Below, one piece after another: positions 18,131 to 26,440 of a stretch of DNA of 64,000 bases. How positions within the stretch are numbered: position 1 is the stretch's first letter; each line of letters starts with the position of its first letter. The position numbers and the translations under genes are program-made. This DNA comes from Vibrio lentus. GTDB lineage: Bacteria; Pseudomonadota; Gammaproteobacteria; Enterobacterales; Vibrionaceae. The notes under the pieces are model-generated. The model was not told where the DNA came from, did not search any database, and was given only the letters and a program-made list of their open reading frames with translations. The stretch lies in NCBI RefSeq assembly GCF_002875945.1, contig NZ_MCZK01000155.1:1-64000 (forward strand). Direction: 5' to 3'.

Positions 18131-18158
18131 AAAACAGCCAGCATAAGGCTGGCTGTTT
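18131..18158 (-). terminator. Terminator of the GGGtGRT operon
   Basis: An 11-bp stem (AAACAGCCAGC / GCTGGCTGTTT) with a 5-nt loop is followed on the minus strand by TTTTTATTC. It lies about 100 bases after the GGGtGRT stop codon. Confidence 0.88.
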
Positions 18159-18258
18159 GGTTTTAGTGATAGGTGTAGAGTTTTGGTTGTCTGTTATTAC
18201 TTGTTTCTCAGTTAACGGACTCTACTCTATGGATAAACCGTGGCGCCCAACGTTGTCG

Positions 18259-19248
18259 TTATGCGTTTTGAGATTCGCTCACTGCCACAGCCAATGCAAC
18301 CGTCGCACCGACCATTGGGTTGTTGCCCATACCGATGAAGCCCATCATTGCCACGTGAGCAGGGACTGAAGAGCTCCCTGCAAACTGAGCGTCAGCGTGC
18401 ATTCTGCCCATGGTATCTGTCATGCCGTAAGACGCTGGGCCTGCTGCCACGTTATCTGGGTGTAATGTTCTACCTGTACCGCCGCCTGAAGCAACTGAGA
18501 AGTAAGGTAAACCTTGGCGAGTTCGTTCTGCTTTGTAGATACCTGCAACAGGGTGTTGGAAGCGCGTTGGGTTAGTTGAGTTACCCGTAATACTTACATC
18601 CACTTCTTCTCTGTGCATGATTGCCACGCCTTCACGTACATCATCAGCGCCGTAACACAAGATCTCTCCGCGAGGGCCTTGTGAGAAGCGGCGACGTTCT
18701 GTTTCAACAAGTTCACCGGTTTGGTAATCGTATTGAGTGCGAACATAGGTAAAACCATTGATGCGAGAGATTAAGTAAGCCGCATCTTTACCTAGACCAT
18801 TTAGGATTACCTTCAATGGGTTGTGACGTGATTTGTTGACGTTTAGAGCAATTTTAATCGCACCTTCTGCAGCTGCAAAAGATTCATGGCCCGCAAGGAA
18901 AGCAAAACAGTGACTTTCTTCATTTAGAAGACGCGCTGCCAGTGCACCGTGGCCGATACCCACTTGACGTTGTTCCGCAACACTGCCGGGTTTAGTAAAT
19001 GCTTGAAGGCCTTCACCAATGATATTAGCGGCTTGTTCAGCGTTGCTTGCTTTGCGGAATAGAGCCAGTGCTGAACCAAGGATATAAGCATCGGCAGCGC
19101 TTTCAAAAGCAATAGGTTGGGTGTCCATCACCATGGCTTTTGGATCAACGTTGTGGGCTTTACAGTATTGGTTCGCTTGCTCTAAAGAGTCGAAGTTCAT
19201 TTCTGCCAATACGCGAGTTACTGATTCATTAAATTGAGTGTTCATCAT
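18259..19248 (-). CDS. GGGtGRT protein, function unknown
   Basis: This 329-aa soluble protein carries the name-giving motif GGGTGRT at residues 255-261, within YFSVASGGGTGRTLHPDN. The Gly-rich stretch FIGMGNNPMVGATVALAVAV lies at the C-terminus. There is no signal peptide or membrane segment. Four Cys are visible (29, 114, 198 and none near the GGGTGRT), too few and too scattered to infer a cluster site. Genes of this family are typically found with a NifU-like scaffold gene, as here (24-base gap, scaffold first). The biochemical activity has not been established as far as I know. Shine-Dalgarno AGAGGAAAGAT precedes ATGATG. Confidence 0.85.
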   Translation of the reverse strand: MMNTQFNESVTRVLAEMNFDSLEQANQYCKAHNVDPKAMVMDTQPIAFESAADAYILGSALALFRKASNAEQAANIIGEGLQAFTKPGSVAEQRQVGIGHGALAARLLNEESHCFAFLAGHESFAAAEGAIKIALNVNKSRHNPLKVILNGLGKDAAYLISRINGFTYVRTQYDYQTGELVETERRRFSQGPRGEILCYGADDVREGVAIMHREEVDVSITGNSTNPTRFQHPVAGIYKAERTRQGLPYFSVASGGGTGRTLHPDNVAAGPASYGMTDTMGRMHADAQFAGSSSVPAHVAMMGFIGMGNNPMVGATVALAVAVSESQNA

Positions 19249-19272
19249 ATCTTTCCTCTAAATTGGCAAAAA

Positions 19273-19965
19273 TTATTGTTGGCGTGGGTTAATGGTGGTT
19301 ACGGCTTCATCGAAGCGACCGTAAGTCCCCGTCGCAAGGTCAGCAGCTTCATTGGCTGGTACACCTTGATTAATCGCCTTCATCATTTTGCCGAGATTGA
19401 GATACTCGTAGCCAATCACTTCGCTGTGGTCATCAAGTGCAAGCTTGGTCACGTAACCTTCGGCTAATTCAAGGTAACGAACGCCTTTCGCTGAGGTTGA
19501 ATAGCTGGTACCGACTTGGCTGCGCTGTGTTTGACCTAGGTCCTCTAATGCAGCACCAATTTCTAGGCCGCCTTCTGAGAATGCAGACTGAGTTCGACCG
19601 TAAACGAATTGCAGAAAGATTTCGCGCATGGCTACGTTAATAGCGTCACACACCAAGTCAGTATTCAGGGCTTCAAGAATGGTTCTTCCAGTGAGGATTT
19701 CGGCTGCCATCGCGGCTGATTGAGTCATGCCTGAACAACCAATCGTTTCGATTAGCGCTTCTTCGATGATGCCGTTTTTTACGTTTAGCGTCAGTTTGGC
19801 TGCACCTTGTTGTGGTGCACAAGTGCCGACACCATGGCTTAAGCCAGAAATAGCGATGACATCTTTTGGGCTAACCATAGCGCCTTCAACTGGAATTGGA
19901 GCTGAAGTGTGAAGATCACCCCTTTGAATAGGGCACATTGATTGAATTTCTGAAGAGTAGTGCAT
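19273..19965 (-). CDS. NifU/IscU-like iron-sulfur scaffold-type protein
   Basis: This 230-aa protein aligns by eye with the IscU/NifU N-terminal fold. Cys49 lies in HGVGTCAPQQGAAKLTLNV, Cys77 in ETIGCSGMTQSAAMAAEI (IscU: YGCGSAIASSS), and Cys106 in DLVCDAINVAMREI. These correspond to the three cluster ligands of IscU, although Cys49 is shifted by a few residues. An extra Cys11 sits in the N-terminus. About 90 C-terminal residues have no IscU counterpart. It is the first gene of an operon with the GGGtGRT protein. The region before its ATG (TGAGAAAACA) is one arm of a perfect 10-bp inverted repeat in the leader, so initiation is likely RNA-controlled. Confidence 0.8.
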   Translation of the reverse strand: MHYSSEIQSMCPIQRGDLHTSAPIPVEGAMVSPKDVIAISGLSHGVGTCAPQQGAAKLTLNVKNGIIEEALIETIGCSGMTQSAAMAAEILTGRTILEALNTDLVCDAINVAMREIFLQFVYGRTQSAFSEGGLEIGAALEDLGQTQRSQVGTSYSTSAKGVRYLELAEGYVTKLALDDHSEVIGYEYLNLGKMMKAINQGVPANEAADLATGTYGRFDEAVTTINPRQQ

Positions 19966-19967
19966 AA

Positions 19968-20158
19968 TGTTTTCTCACTTATAGAGCCATTTAGACCTAG
20001 GGCGTTGAGAAAACAGGACGTGTTGGAAGAGGTGCGGCTAATTCACTACAGATCTTGAGTATCGATAATCCAAAGGTGTCACGGAGCTTTGTCTTAATAG
20101 ACTAAGTCCATTTCAAAATGGAGGAATAGCGATACATCCAACAGTATTACCTGTTTTC
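19968..20158 (-). promoter_or_regulatory. Switchable leader (expression platform) of the scaffold-GGGtGRT operon
   Basis: Read on the minus strand, two helices compete. Helix A pairs GAAAACAGG (20158-20150) with CCTGTTTTC (20017-20009), extended by GTTGGA/TCCAAC (20142-20137 / 20027-20022) and GTATCG/CGATAC (20135-20130 / 20064-20059). Smaller hairpins lie inside. Helix B pairs TGTTTTCTCA (20015-20006) with TGAGAAAACA (19977-19968), 2 bases before the start codon, which would hide the ribosome-binding region. A and B share 20009-20015 and cannot coexist. In addition CTACAGA at the aptamer end (20168-20162) is complementary to TCTGTAG (20052-20046). All pairings are seen directly, and the switching model is inference. 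Confidence 0.7.
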
Positions 20159-20161
20159 GAT

Positions 20162-20238
20162 TCTGTAGGAGTCATTAGCACTGTTCGAAAAGAACGGGCG
20201 GTTGAAGCAAAAGCTTAGGTGGAACCCCATCACCTGAT
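20162..20238 (-). ncRNA. crcB-type (fluoride) riboswitch aptamer
   Basis: On the minus strand the sequence contains the conserved blocks of the crcB motif: AGGTGATGGGGTTCCACCT (P1 hairpin with GATGGnGTTC), CAACCGCC, a short GTTC/GAAC hairpin, and GTGCTAATGACTCCTACAG. GGGGT in the first loop (20228-20224) can pair with ACTCC (20172-20168), the pseudoknot that defines the fluoride aptamer. An extra AAGC-tttt-GCTT hairpin sits between P1 and AACCGCC, and the first loop is one base longer than the Bacillus example I recall. The element begins at the expected transcription start. Fluoride as the ligand is inferred from family resemblance. Confidence 0.72.
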
Positions 20239-20244
20239 GACTAT

Positions 20245-20274
20245 AGATTAGATCTTCATCACACTTTTGTGCAA
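20245..20274 (-). promoter_or_regulatory. Promoter of the scaffold-GGGtGRT operon
   Basis: On the minus strand TTGCAC (20274-20269), an 18-base spacer and TAATCT (20250-20245) form a plausible sigma-70 promoter. It would start the transcript within a few bases of the aptamer. Confidence 0.6.
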
Positions 20275-20331
20275 GCGAATGTTTAGAGCGATTTCGACTA
20301 TAAACAAGCTTCATTATATTTCAATAAGTAT

Positions 20332-20381
20332 AAAAAAACGCCAATAATGGACTCTTATTAGAGGCATTATTGACGTTTTTT
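20332..20381 (-). terminator. Terminator of yebG
   Basis: A long stem (AAAAAACG / CGTTTTTT and CAATAATG / CATTATTG with one mismatch between them) is topped by a CTCT/AGAG hairpin and runs into T residues on the minus strand. It lies 18 bases after the yebG stop. Confidence 0.88.
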
Positions 20382-20398
20382 AGAAAGGTATCAGCTAG

Positions 20399-20692
20399 TT
20401 ATGCTGCATCTTCTTCTGCGTCTTCAACAGCTTCAAGTTTCTTTTCTTTTTTCGGAGCTGGTTTGCGCTTAGCACCTAGTGCGTAAAGAACTTCTTCTTT
20501 ATTCTTCGCTAGGTACATTGCAAGTTCTTCTTGCTTGCCTTCATCTTCAACTAAATCGCTTTTGCTTAACAGTTCAAAAAGCTCATCAGCCATATCCAGC
20601 ATTTTGTCGTATGCGTCAGCTTCGGCTTTAGAGGTAAAAGTCATTTTCTCTTCTCCGTTGCGTTCGACCACGTACTTGACGATAACAGCCAT
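20399..20692 (-). CDS. yebG: YebG-family DNA damage-inducible protein
   Basis: This 97-aa protein begins MAVIVKYVVERNGEEKMTF and ends in a charged Lys/Glu/Ala-rich tail, matching YebG, a small SOS-induced protein of unknown activity in E. coli. I start at ATG 20692, preceded by AGAGGATTAACC. An upstream extension of the frame (to 20749) has no ribosome-binding site and would overlap the operator. A LexA box lies 30 bases upstream, which fits SOS control. It is monocistronic, with a strong terminator. Confidence 0.9.
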   Translation of the reverse strand: MAVIVKYVVERNGEEKMTFTSKAEADAYDKMLDMADELFELLSKSDLVEDEGKQEELAMYLAKNKEEVLYALGAKRKPAPKKEKKLEAVEDAEEDAA

Positions 20693-20721
20693 GGTTAATC
20701 CTCTAAGTTTGATAAATTTCA

Positions 20722-20737
20722 CTGGCTTTTTATACAG
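20722..20737 (-). promoter_or_regulatory. LexA box upstream of yebG
   Basis: CTGTATAAAAAGCCAG on the minus strand fits CTG-N10-CAG, with the A/T-rich left half typical of gammaproteobacterial SOS boxes. Confidence 0.85.
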
Positions 20738-20780
20738 TTTCTGATGCAAAAAGTCCAGTTGATGACCTAACTATGCGGCC

Positions 20781-21677
20781 TCAATCTTGATGTGTAGCCC
20801 AGTCTTCACAATAACCCATGAAAGATTTCAGCAGTGGGCTCTGATATTTGTCTTTGTGCACCAGCATCCAGAATCGGCGTTTCATGTCGAGCGGGACATC
20901 GAGTGTTTTAACTCGACCGGAATCAATCGCTCGTTGTGCTGCCAACCGTGATAGACAGGCAAGTCCCAGCCCTGCAGAAACCGAATTGATGATGGCCTCG
21001 GTGGTGTTGAGCTCAAAGGATTCATACCAATGTTCGATACGCGGTGCGACGGCACGCAGGAAAAACTCGCGAGTTCCTGAGCCTGACTCTCTGAGTATCC
21101 AGTGGCTGCCTTCTAAATCTTGCAATGCAACTTTGTCTTGAGAAAGGAGAGGGTGTTGATTACTAACGATAATACACATTTCATCGCTACTGAACTGGCT
21201 AGAGATCAACTCCGGATGGAGTGTTTTTCCTTCAATTAACGCGATATCCAGTTCATAATCCACCAACTTTTGGCAGATCAGCGCACTGTTTGAAATGAAC
21301 AAGCTCTGATCTTGATGCTGAGTTAGCTCGCGAAAACCAGACAGAATAAAGGGTGCGACCTGATTACCAATCGTGTCACTGGCGCCAACCTTGAGATTGC
21401 CACTTAATGGTTGGTCATCTCGGAACAAAACATCGATGCCTGCGGATCTGTGAAGAATCTCGTCAGCCAAAGGAAGCAGCTTTTGTCCTTCTTGATTGAG
21501 AATTAATCGGTTGTTGACCCGGTCAAATAGAGAGTGACCCAATTGTTTCTCCATTTCGCCCAGCGCCATGCTGACAGCTGCCTTGGATAAAAACAGTGCT
21601 TCCGATGCGGCGGTAAGCGTCGAATGCTGGGTAATGGTGACAAACACTTTGAGTTGTTTGATTGAAATATTAGCCAT
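20781..21677 (-). CDS. LysR-type transcriptional regulator, YeiE-like
   Basis: This 298-aa regulator has an N-terminal winged helix-turn-helix (about 1-60, SIKQLKVFVTITQHSTLTAA and LSKAAVSMALGEMEKQLG) and a LysR substrate-binding domain (about 90-295). WILRESGSGTREFF and TTEAIINSVSAGLGLACLSR resemble E. coli YeiE. I start at ATG 21677 (MANISIKQL, AGGAACCTG upstream), since the frame's 32-residue extension is not LysR-like. It is divergent from a TDT transporter, the usual arrangement for a regulator and its target. Because YeiE has been linked to sulfite responses in enterics, sulfite or a dicarboxylate are candidate signals. That is inference. Confidence 0.85.
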   Translation of the reverse strand: MANISIKQLKVFVTITQHSTLTAASEALFLSKAAVSMALGEMEKQLGHSLFDRVNNRLILNQEGQKLLPLADEILHRSAGIDVLFRDDQPLSGNLKVGASDTIGNQVAPFILSGFRELTQHQDQSLFISNSALICQKLVDYELDIALIEGKTLHPELISSQFSSDEMCIIVSNQHPLLSQDKVALQDLEGSHWILRESGSGTREFFLRAVAPRIEHWYESFELNTTEAIINSVSAGLGLACLSRLAAQRAIDSGRVKTLDVPLDMKRRFWMLVHKDKYQSPLLKSFMGYCEDWATHQD

Positions 21678-21840
21678 CAGGTTCCTAGTTTTACGCTGCT
21701 GGTGGAAAAAGGTTTCGTTCAATATTGATGAACACTTGTTATATATAATTGGATATTGTTTAACGAAGCGCAAGCGTATTATGGCTTCAACAAGCTGATG
21801 AGTTCACAAGTTTAGTGAATTAAGTTTAAGAGAGGCTGAC

Positions 21841-22836
21841 ATGATTCAACGTATTAAATATAGATTAACAGGAGCTCCAACACCCATGGCAGGGTTAGCA
21901 CTCGCAATTGCAAGCTTAGGCTGGTGTTGGGATGGTGTTCTAGTCGCACAAGGTATTTTACACACACCGAGTTTGGTGCAGTGGGTCAGTGCTGGTATTG
22001 CTGCGGTATTACTTCTTGTTTTAGCGGTGAAATTTTTGATTCACGGTCACTTATTACGTGCAGATCTTGCTCACCCAGTCGTGGGAAGTGTTGTTCCCAC
22101 ATTCGCGATGGGTTGTATGGTGGTGTCTGCTTCGTTGGCTCCAATCTCTCAATTCTTACAAGAAGCTGTATGGCTCGCTTCGGTAGCGTTACATGTCGTG
22201 TTCTTGGTGAGCTTCTTATACCACAGAGCTAAAAACTTTGAGATTCACCACATGGTGCCAAGTTGGTTTGTGCCACCAATCGGTATTATCGTGGAAGACG
22301 TTTCTTTTTCAGGTAACCCAATCTTAGAACCCGTAGCTCACGCAACTTTAGTCTTTGGCTTATTGGTTTATGCCGTAATGCTACCTCTCATGATCTACCG
22401 TTTGATCTTCTCTCATGAAGTGCCTGACGCAGCAAAACCAACCATTGCGATTATGGCGGCTCCAGCAAGTCTATCTTTAGCAGGCTACCTAACGGTGACG
22501 GCAAATCCTTCGCCAGTGATCATTGGATTACTCTTTGGCATTGCAGTGTTGATGACGTTTATTATCTACATCGCGTTTTTCAAACTACTTCGTCTGCCAT
22601 TCAGCCCAGGCTATGCGGCGTTTACCTTCCCTATCGTGATTGGTGCAACGGCATTGTTTAAATTGGCGGCTTGGATGCAAACTGTTGGTGTGGAAATTCA
22701 CTATGTGGATCAAGTCTTCAACCTAGCGTATCTAGAATTGATTGTGGCAACGTTTGTGGTGGGTTATGTGGCGGTTCGTTATTACATGAATTACAAACCT
22801 CACCGTGTTCTAAGCGCAGTAGGCAGTAGATTGTAA
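21841..22836 (+). CDS. TDT-family (TehA/Mae1/SSU1-type) transporter
   Basis: This 331-aa inner-membrane protein has about ten hydrophobic segments and begins with the family pattern PTPMAGLALAIASLGWCWD. VPSWFVPPIGIIV near residue 140 is also typical of the TDT (SLAC1/TehA) fold. Members export or import sulfite (SSU1), malate (Mae1) or tellurite-related anions (TehA). The divergently transcribed YeiE-like regulator makes sulfite or a related anion a reasonable candidate. Start ATG 21841 follows AGAGAGGCTGAC. No other gene is in the transcript. Confidence 0.82.
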   Translation: MIQRIKYRLTGAPTPMAGLALAIASLGWCWDGVLVAQGILHTPSLVQWVSAGIAAVLLLVLAVKFLIHGHLLRADLAHPVVGSVVPTFAMGCMVVSASLAPISQFLQEAVWLASVALHVVFLVSFLYHRAKNFEIHHMVPSWFVPPIGIIVEDVSFSGNPILEPVAHATLVFGLLVYAVMLPLMIYRLIFSHEVPDAAKPTIAIMAAPASLSLAGYLTVTANPSPVIIGLLFGIAVLMTFIIYIAFFKLLRLPFSPGYAAFTFPIVIGATALFKLAAWMQTVGVEIHYVDQVFNLAYLELIVATFVVGYVAVRYYMNYKPHRVLSAVGSRL

Positions 22837-22963
22837 GAAGCAATAGTTCAAAAGATAAACGGACCTTAAGTTTTCAGTATTTCATAAGCTTATATTCCTA
22901 ATCCAAACTCGGCACTTATGCTAATCTGGCTTTATATTGTGGCAAGATTAGCGTGAGTGCACT

Positions 22964-25900
22964 TTGTTTACTGTTTACCATTCCAATAAAGTCGATACTT
23001 TAAAAATCCTTCTCGTTCACTTAATCAAAAGTGACCCTTTAGCCAATCCTTTCGAAAAAGAGCAGATCTTGGTTCAGAGCCCAGGTATGTCTCAATGGCT
23101 TAAGATGGAACTCGCCAAAGAGTTTGGTGTAGCAGCAAATATAGACTTTCCTCTTCCAGCAACCTTCATTTGGGATATGTTTACCCAAGTGCTTCCTGAT
23201 GTCCCTAAACGCAGTGCGTTTAACAAAGAAGCAATGACGTGGAAGTTGATGAGTTTGCTACCCGCTAAGCTTGACCACCCTGATTTCTTACCCTTGCAAC
23301 GCTATCTTGAAAACGACGAAGATGACTCTAAGTTGTATCAATTGGCAGAGAAAATTGCCGATATCTTCGATGGTTACTTGGTGTATCGACCTGAATGGAT
23401 GGCGATGTGGGAAACGGGAGAGCCTGTTTCCGAACTTATTGATGACGAAGGGCAGCAAGAGCATCCTTGGCAGCCGATTTTGTGGCAAGCACTCTATGAT
23501 CAGACCCTCTCTCAGGGGCAATCAAAGTATCACCGTGGTAATTTGTATCACGACTTCATTGAAGCGTTAGCCAATCAACAAGGTCAGCTACAGCATCTGC
23601 CGAAACGCTTATTTGTGTTTGGTATTTCTTCGTTGCCTCCTCGTTATATGGATGCTTTGAAAGCACTTGGCGAACAGATCGATGTTCACCTGATGTTTAC
23701 CAACCCTTGTCAGCATTACTGGGGTGATATTCGCGACCGTAAGTACTTGGCGAGAGTGGAAGCGCAGCGTCGTAAGCAGTTTGCATTGGTTGATGGTTTA
23801 CCTCAGCTTGAAGGCGAAGTATCGCCATTGAAAGATGGTATTGAAGCCAATGTTGAAGATGAATTGCACACCAGCCAAGCCGTGGGTAATAGTTTGCTTG
23901 CGTCTATGGGGAAGTTGGGCAGAGATAACCTGTTTTTGCTATCTCAATCAGACAGCGAAGAACATGAGTTCTTTATTGATGTTGAGAGGGATAACCTGCT
24001 GCATCAACTGCAAGCCGACATTCTCCAGTTAGAAGAGCATCAAGACGACCACATCTTAGATTCCAGCAACCATAAACAGGTGGTTGAGCTTGGCGATCGC
24101 TCGTTAACTGTACACGCGTGTCACAGCCCTATGCGTGAGGTGGAAGTTCTTCATGATCAGCTGTTGGCGATGTTTGATGCCGATCCGACATTGAAGCCAC
24201 GCGATATCATCATAATGGTATCTGACATTAATGCTTATAGCCCAGCGATTCAGGCGGTATTTGGTAATGCTCCGGGTGAGCGGTATATCCCTTACTCGAT
24301 CTCTGATAGAACCGCAGATCAAGAAAGCCCAATTCTGACCGCCTTCATGCAGTTGGTCGCGCTACCGAATACGCGTTGTCTAGCGTCTGAGTTGCTAGAG
24401 CTGTTAGAAATCCCTGCGATGATGGCACGCTTTGGTATTGATGAGTTTCAATTCGAGCAAGCCAAGCAGTGGGTTGAAGAAGCGGGTATCCGTTGGGGCG
24501 TCGATGCTTCAACGGCGACAGAATTTGATCTACCTGCGACCGAGCAAAACACTTGGTTATTTGGTATTCAGCGCATGTTACTGGGCTATGCGATGTCGGA
24601 CTCTGCAGGTTTGTTTGAGACAGAGCATTCTCCGATTGCTGCTTATAACGAAGTTCAAGGCATTAACGCCGAACTTGCTGGTAAGTTAGCGCACTTTATC
24701 GATCGCATTGCCCATTACCGTCAACGCTTAACTGAAACACAATCTATCGATATGTGGCGTGAAACCTTGCTGCAAATGATTGATGATTTCTTTGCAGTGG
24801 AGCTAGAAGGCGAGGTGGTGCTCAAATCGATTCGCGATGCACTTTCGCAATTGAATGAACAGCTTGATGATGCCTTGTATGAACAAGAACTGTCGCCAAG
24901 CATTATCTACCAGTACCTCAATAATAAGTTATCTGGCGCGCGCATTAGCCAGCGTTTCTTAGCTGGCCAAGTTAACTTTTGTACCTTGATGCCGATGCGT
25001 TCTATTCCGTTCAAAACCGTCTGTTTGTTAGGTATGAATGATGGTGTTTACCCTCGCTCAATGCCGCCAGAAGGTTTTGATCTAATGAACGGACGCACTC
25101 GTCCAGGTGACCGTTCTCGTCGTGATGATGACCGTTATCTATTCTTAGAAGCGATGTTGTCAGCACAAGAGTGCTTATACATCAGCTATGTCGGCCGCTC
25201 GATTCAAGATAATACCGAGCGAGTGCCGTCGGTATTGGTTTCAGAGTTGATCGAGTACTGCCAGCAGAACTATTGCTTAAGTGAAGACCAAGCGTTGCCA
25301 AGCGATGATTCTGGTATCAACCTGACTCAAGCGATCAGTTTTGAACACTCCATGACACCGTTCAGCCCTGCAGCCTTTACTCAAGGTGATGCAAGCCATG
25401 TGCTGAGTTACGCCAAAGAATGGCTTCCTGCGGCTAACCGTTCCGGTGAACGCAGTGGTGAATTCAATCGTGCATTGGATGACTATTTGTTGGGCGCAAC
25501 GTACCCATTGGAATTGGATCTGGTTGAGTTACAGCGTTTTTGGCGTTTGCCAGTGCAGTACTTCTTTAATCGCCGTCTCAAAGTGGTGTTTGAGCCGCCA
25601 CTTCCTGTGATGGAAGATGATGAGCCATTCGTACTTAATGGTTTAGAGAGTTTCCAACTTAAGGATGCTTTACTGCAAGTGTTGCTGGACCACCCTGAAG
25701 GCGCAGACGAAGCGGTTCGATTGTTTGTCTCTGAGCAGAAAGCACAAGGTCGATTACCAGTCGGATCTTTTGGTGATATCGAATTTGAAACCAACCGTGT
25801 TCAAGCGGAATACTTAGCCAAAGAGATTCGATTTGTGAGCGGATCACCGCAACAAGATCTCGAAGTTAATATCGAATTTGATGTGTTAGGCGAAGGCAAA

Positions 25901-26440
25901 CCTGTTCGTTTGATGGGGTGGTTAACTCAAAACTATCAATCGGGTCTAGTTCGTTTCCGCAGCGGTAAAATTCGCTCGCAAGATTACTTGGCCGCGTGGA
26001 TCGATCACTTATGTTGTGCGGTGATGGGACACGGAAAAACGACCCATATTATTGGCTACGACAGAAAAGAAGGCGTGGTTCACCAAACGCTACAACCTAT
26101 CGGCGATGCGCTTCAGGCGAAGAGTTTGCTGGCTGAGTTAGTACGACTGTTTTATCAAGGCATGACAGCACCACTGCCTTACTTCCCGAAAACCGCATTG
26201 GCTGGCGTTGAGGCTGGCTTTAGCCGTGGTAAGTGGGTCGATGACGAAGAAAAGTCCCTTAAGAAAATGGCCGATACTTTTAATGACAGCTTCGCCTTTA
26301 CGGGCGAGGGCAGAGATACTTACATCTCTCGAATCTGGCCTAAATGGGATGATGAATTGGCTGCTCAGTCGCGAATGTATTCGACACTTGTGCTGCAGGC
26401 CGCAAGACTCGCCGCTGCCGATCTTGAAGATCAGGAATAA
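22964..26440 (+). CDS. recC: Exodeoxyribonuclease V gamma subunit RecC
   Basis: RecC is the scaffold of RecBCD that splits the duplex and recognises Chi. The 1158-aa product starts at TTG 22964, giving MFTVYHSNKVDTL, which aligns with E. coli MLRVYHSNRLDVL. No ATG or GTG is available in frame nearby. Matching blocks include QSPGMSQWLKMELAKEFGVA, NIDFPLPATFIWDMF and the central RSMPPEGFDLMNGRTRPGDR. The helicase-like N-terminal half lacks a functional Walker A, as expected. The ribosome-binding site is weak, so low expression is likely. Unlike E. coli, there is no ptrA between recC and recB. Confidence 0.97.
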   Translation: MFTVYHSNKVDTLKILLVHLIKSDPLANPFEKEQILVQSPGMSQWLKMELAKEFGVAANIDFPLPATFIWDMFTQVLPDVPKRSAFNKEAMTWKLMSLLPAKLDHPDFLPLQRYLENDEDDSKLYQLAEKIADIFDGYLVYRPEWMAMWETGEPVSELIDDEGQQEHPWQPILWQALYDQTLSQGQSKYHRGNLYHDFIEALANQQGQLQHLPKRLFVFGISSLPPRYMDALKALGEQIDVHLMFTNPCQHYWGDIRDRKYLARVEAQRRKQFALVDGLPQLEGEVSPLKDGIEANVEDELHTSQAVGNSLLASMGKLGRDNLFLLSQSDSEEHEFFIDVERDNLLHQLQADILQLEEHQDDHILDSSNHKQVVELGDRSLTVHACHSPMREVEVLHDQLLAMFDADPTLKPRDIIIMVSDINAYSPAIQAVFGNAPGERYIPYSISDRTADQESPILTAFMQLVALPNTRCLASELLELLEIPAMMARFGIDEFQFEQAKQWVEEAGIRWGVDASTATEFDLPATEQNTWLFGIQRMLLGYAMSDSAGLFETEHSPIAAYNEVQGINAELAGKLAHFIDRIAHYRQRLTETQSIDMWRETLLQMIDDFFAVELEGEVVLKSIRDALSQLNEQLDDALYEQELSPSIIYQYLNNKLSGARISQRFLAGQVNFCTLMPMRSIPFKTVCLLGMNDGVYPRSMPPEGFDLMNGRTRPGDRSRRDDDRYLFLEAMLSAQECLYISYVGRSIQDNTERVPSVLVSELIEYCQQNYCLSEDQALPSDDSGINLTQAISFEHSMTPFSPAAFTQGDASHVLSYAKEWLPAANRSGERSGEFNRALDDYLLGATYPLELDLVELQRFWRLPVQYFFNRRLKVVFEPPLPVMEDDEPFVLNGLESFQLKDALLQVLLDHPEGADEAVRLFVSEQKAQGRLPVGSFGDIEFETNRVQAEYLAKEIRFVSGSPQQDLEVNIEFDVLGEGKPVRLMGWLTQNYQSGLVRFRSGKIRSQDYLAAWIDHLCCAVMGHGKTTHIIGYDRKEGVVHQTLQPIGDALQAKSLLAELVRLFYQGMTAPLPYFPKTALAGVEAGFSRGKWVDDEEKSLKKMADTFNDSFAFTGEGRDTYISRIWPKWDDELAAQSRMYSTLVLQAARLAAADLEDQE

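Noticed and set aside
17332..18158. Similar hairpins on both sides of the marC-family gene (AGCCAGC / GCTGGCT cores)
   Set aside because: Both have proper T tracts and sit where terminators are expected. The shared core is short and probably coincidental or a common terminator form.
20225..20260. CTGATGA on the plus strand, as in a hammerhead ribozyme core
   Set aside because: It is the reverse complement of the riboswitch and promoter region. No matching GAAA core with the required three stems is present.
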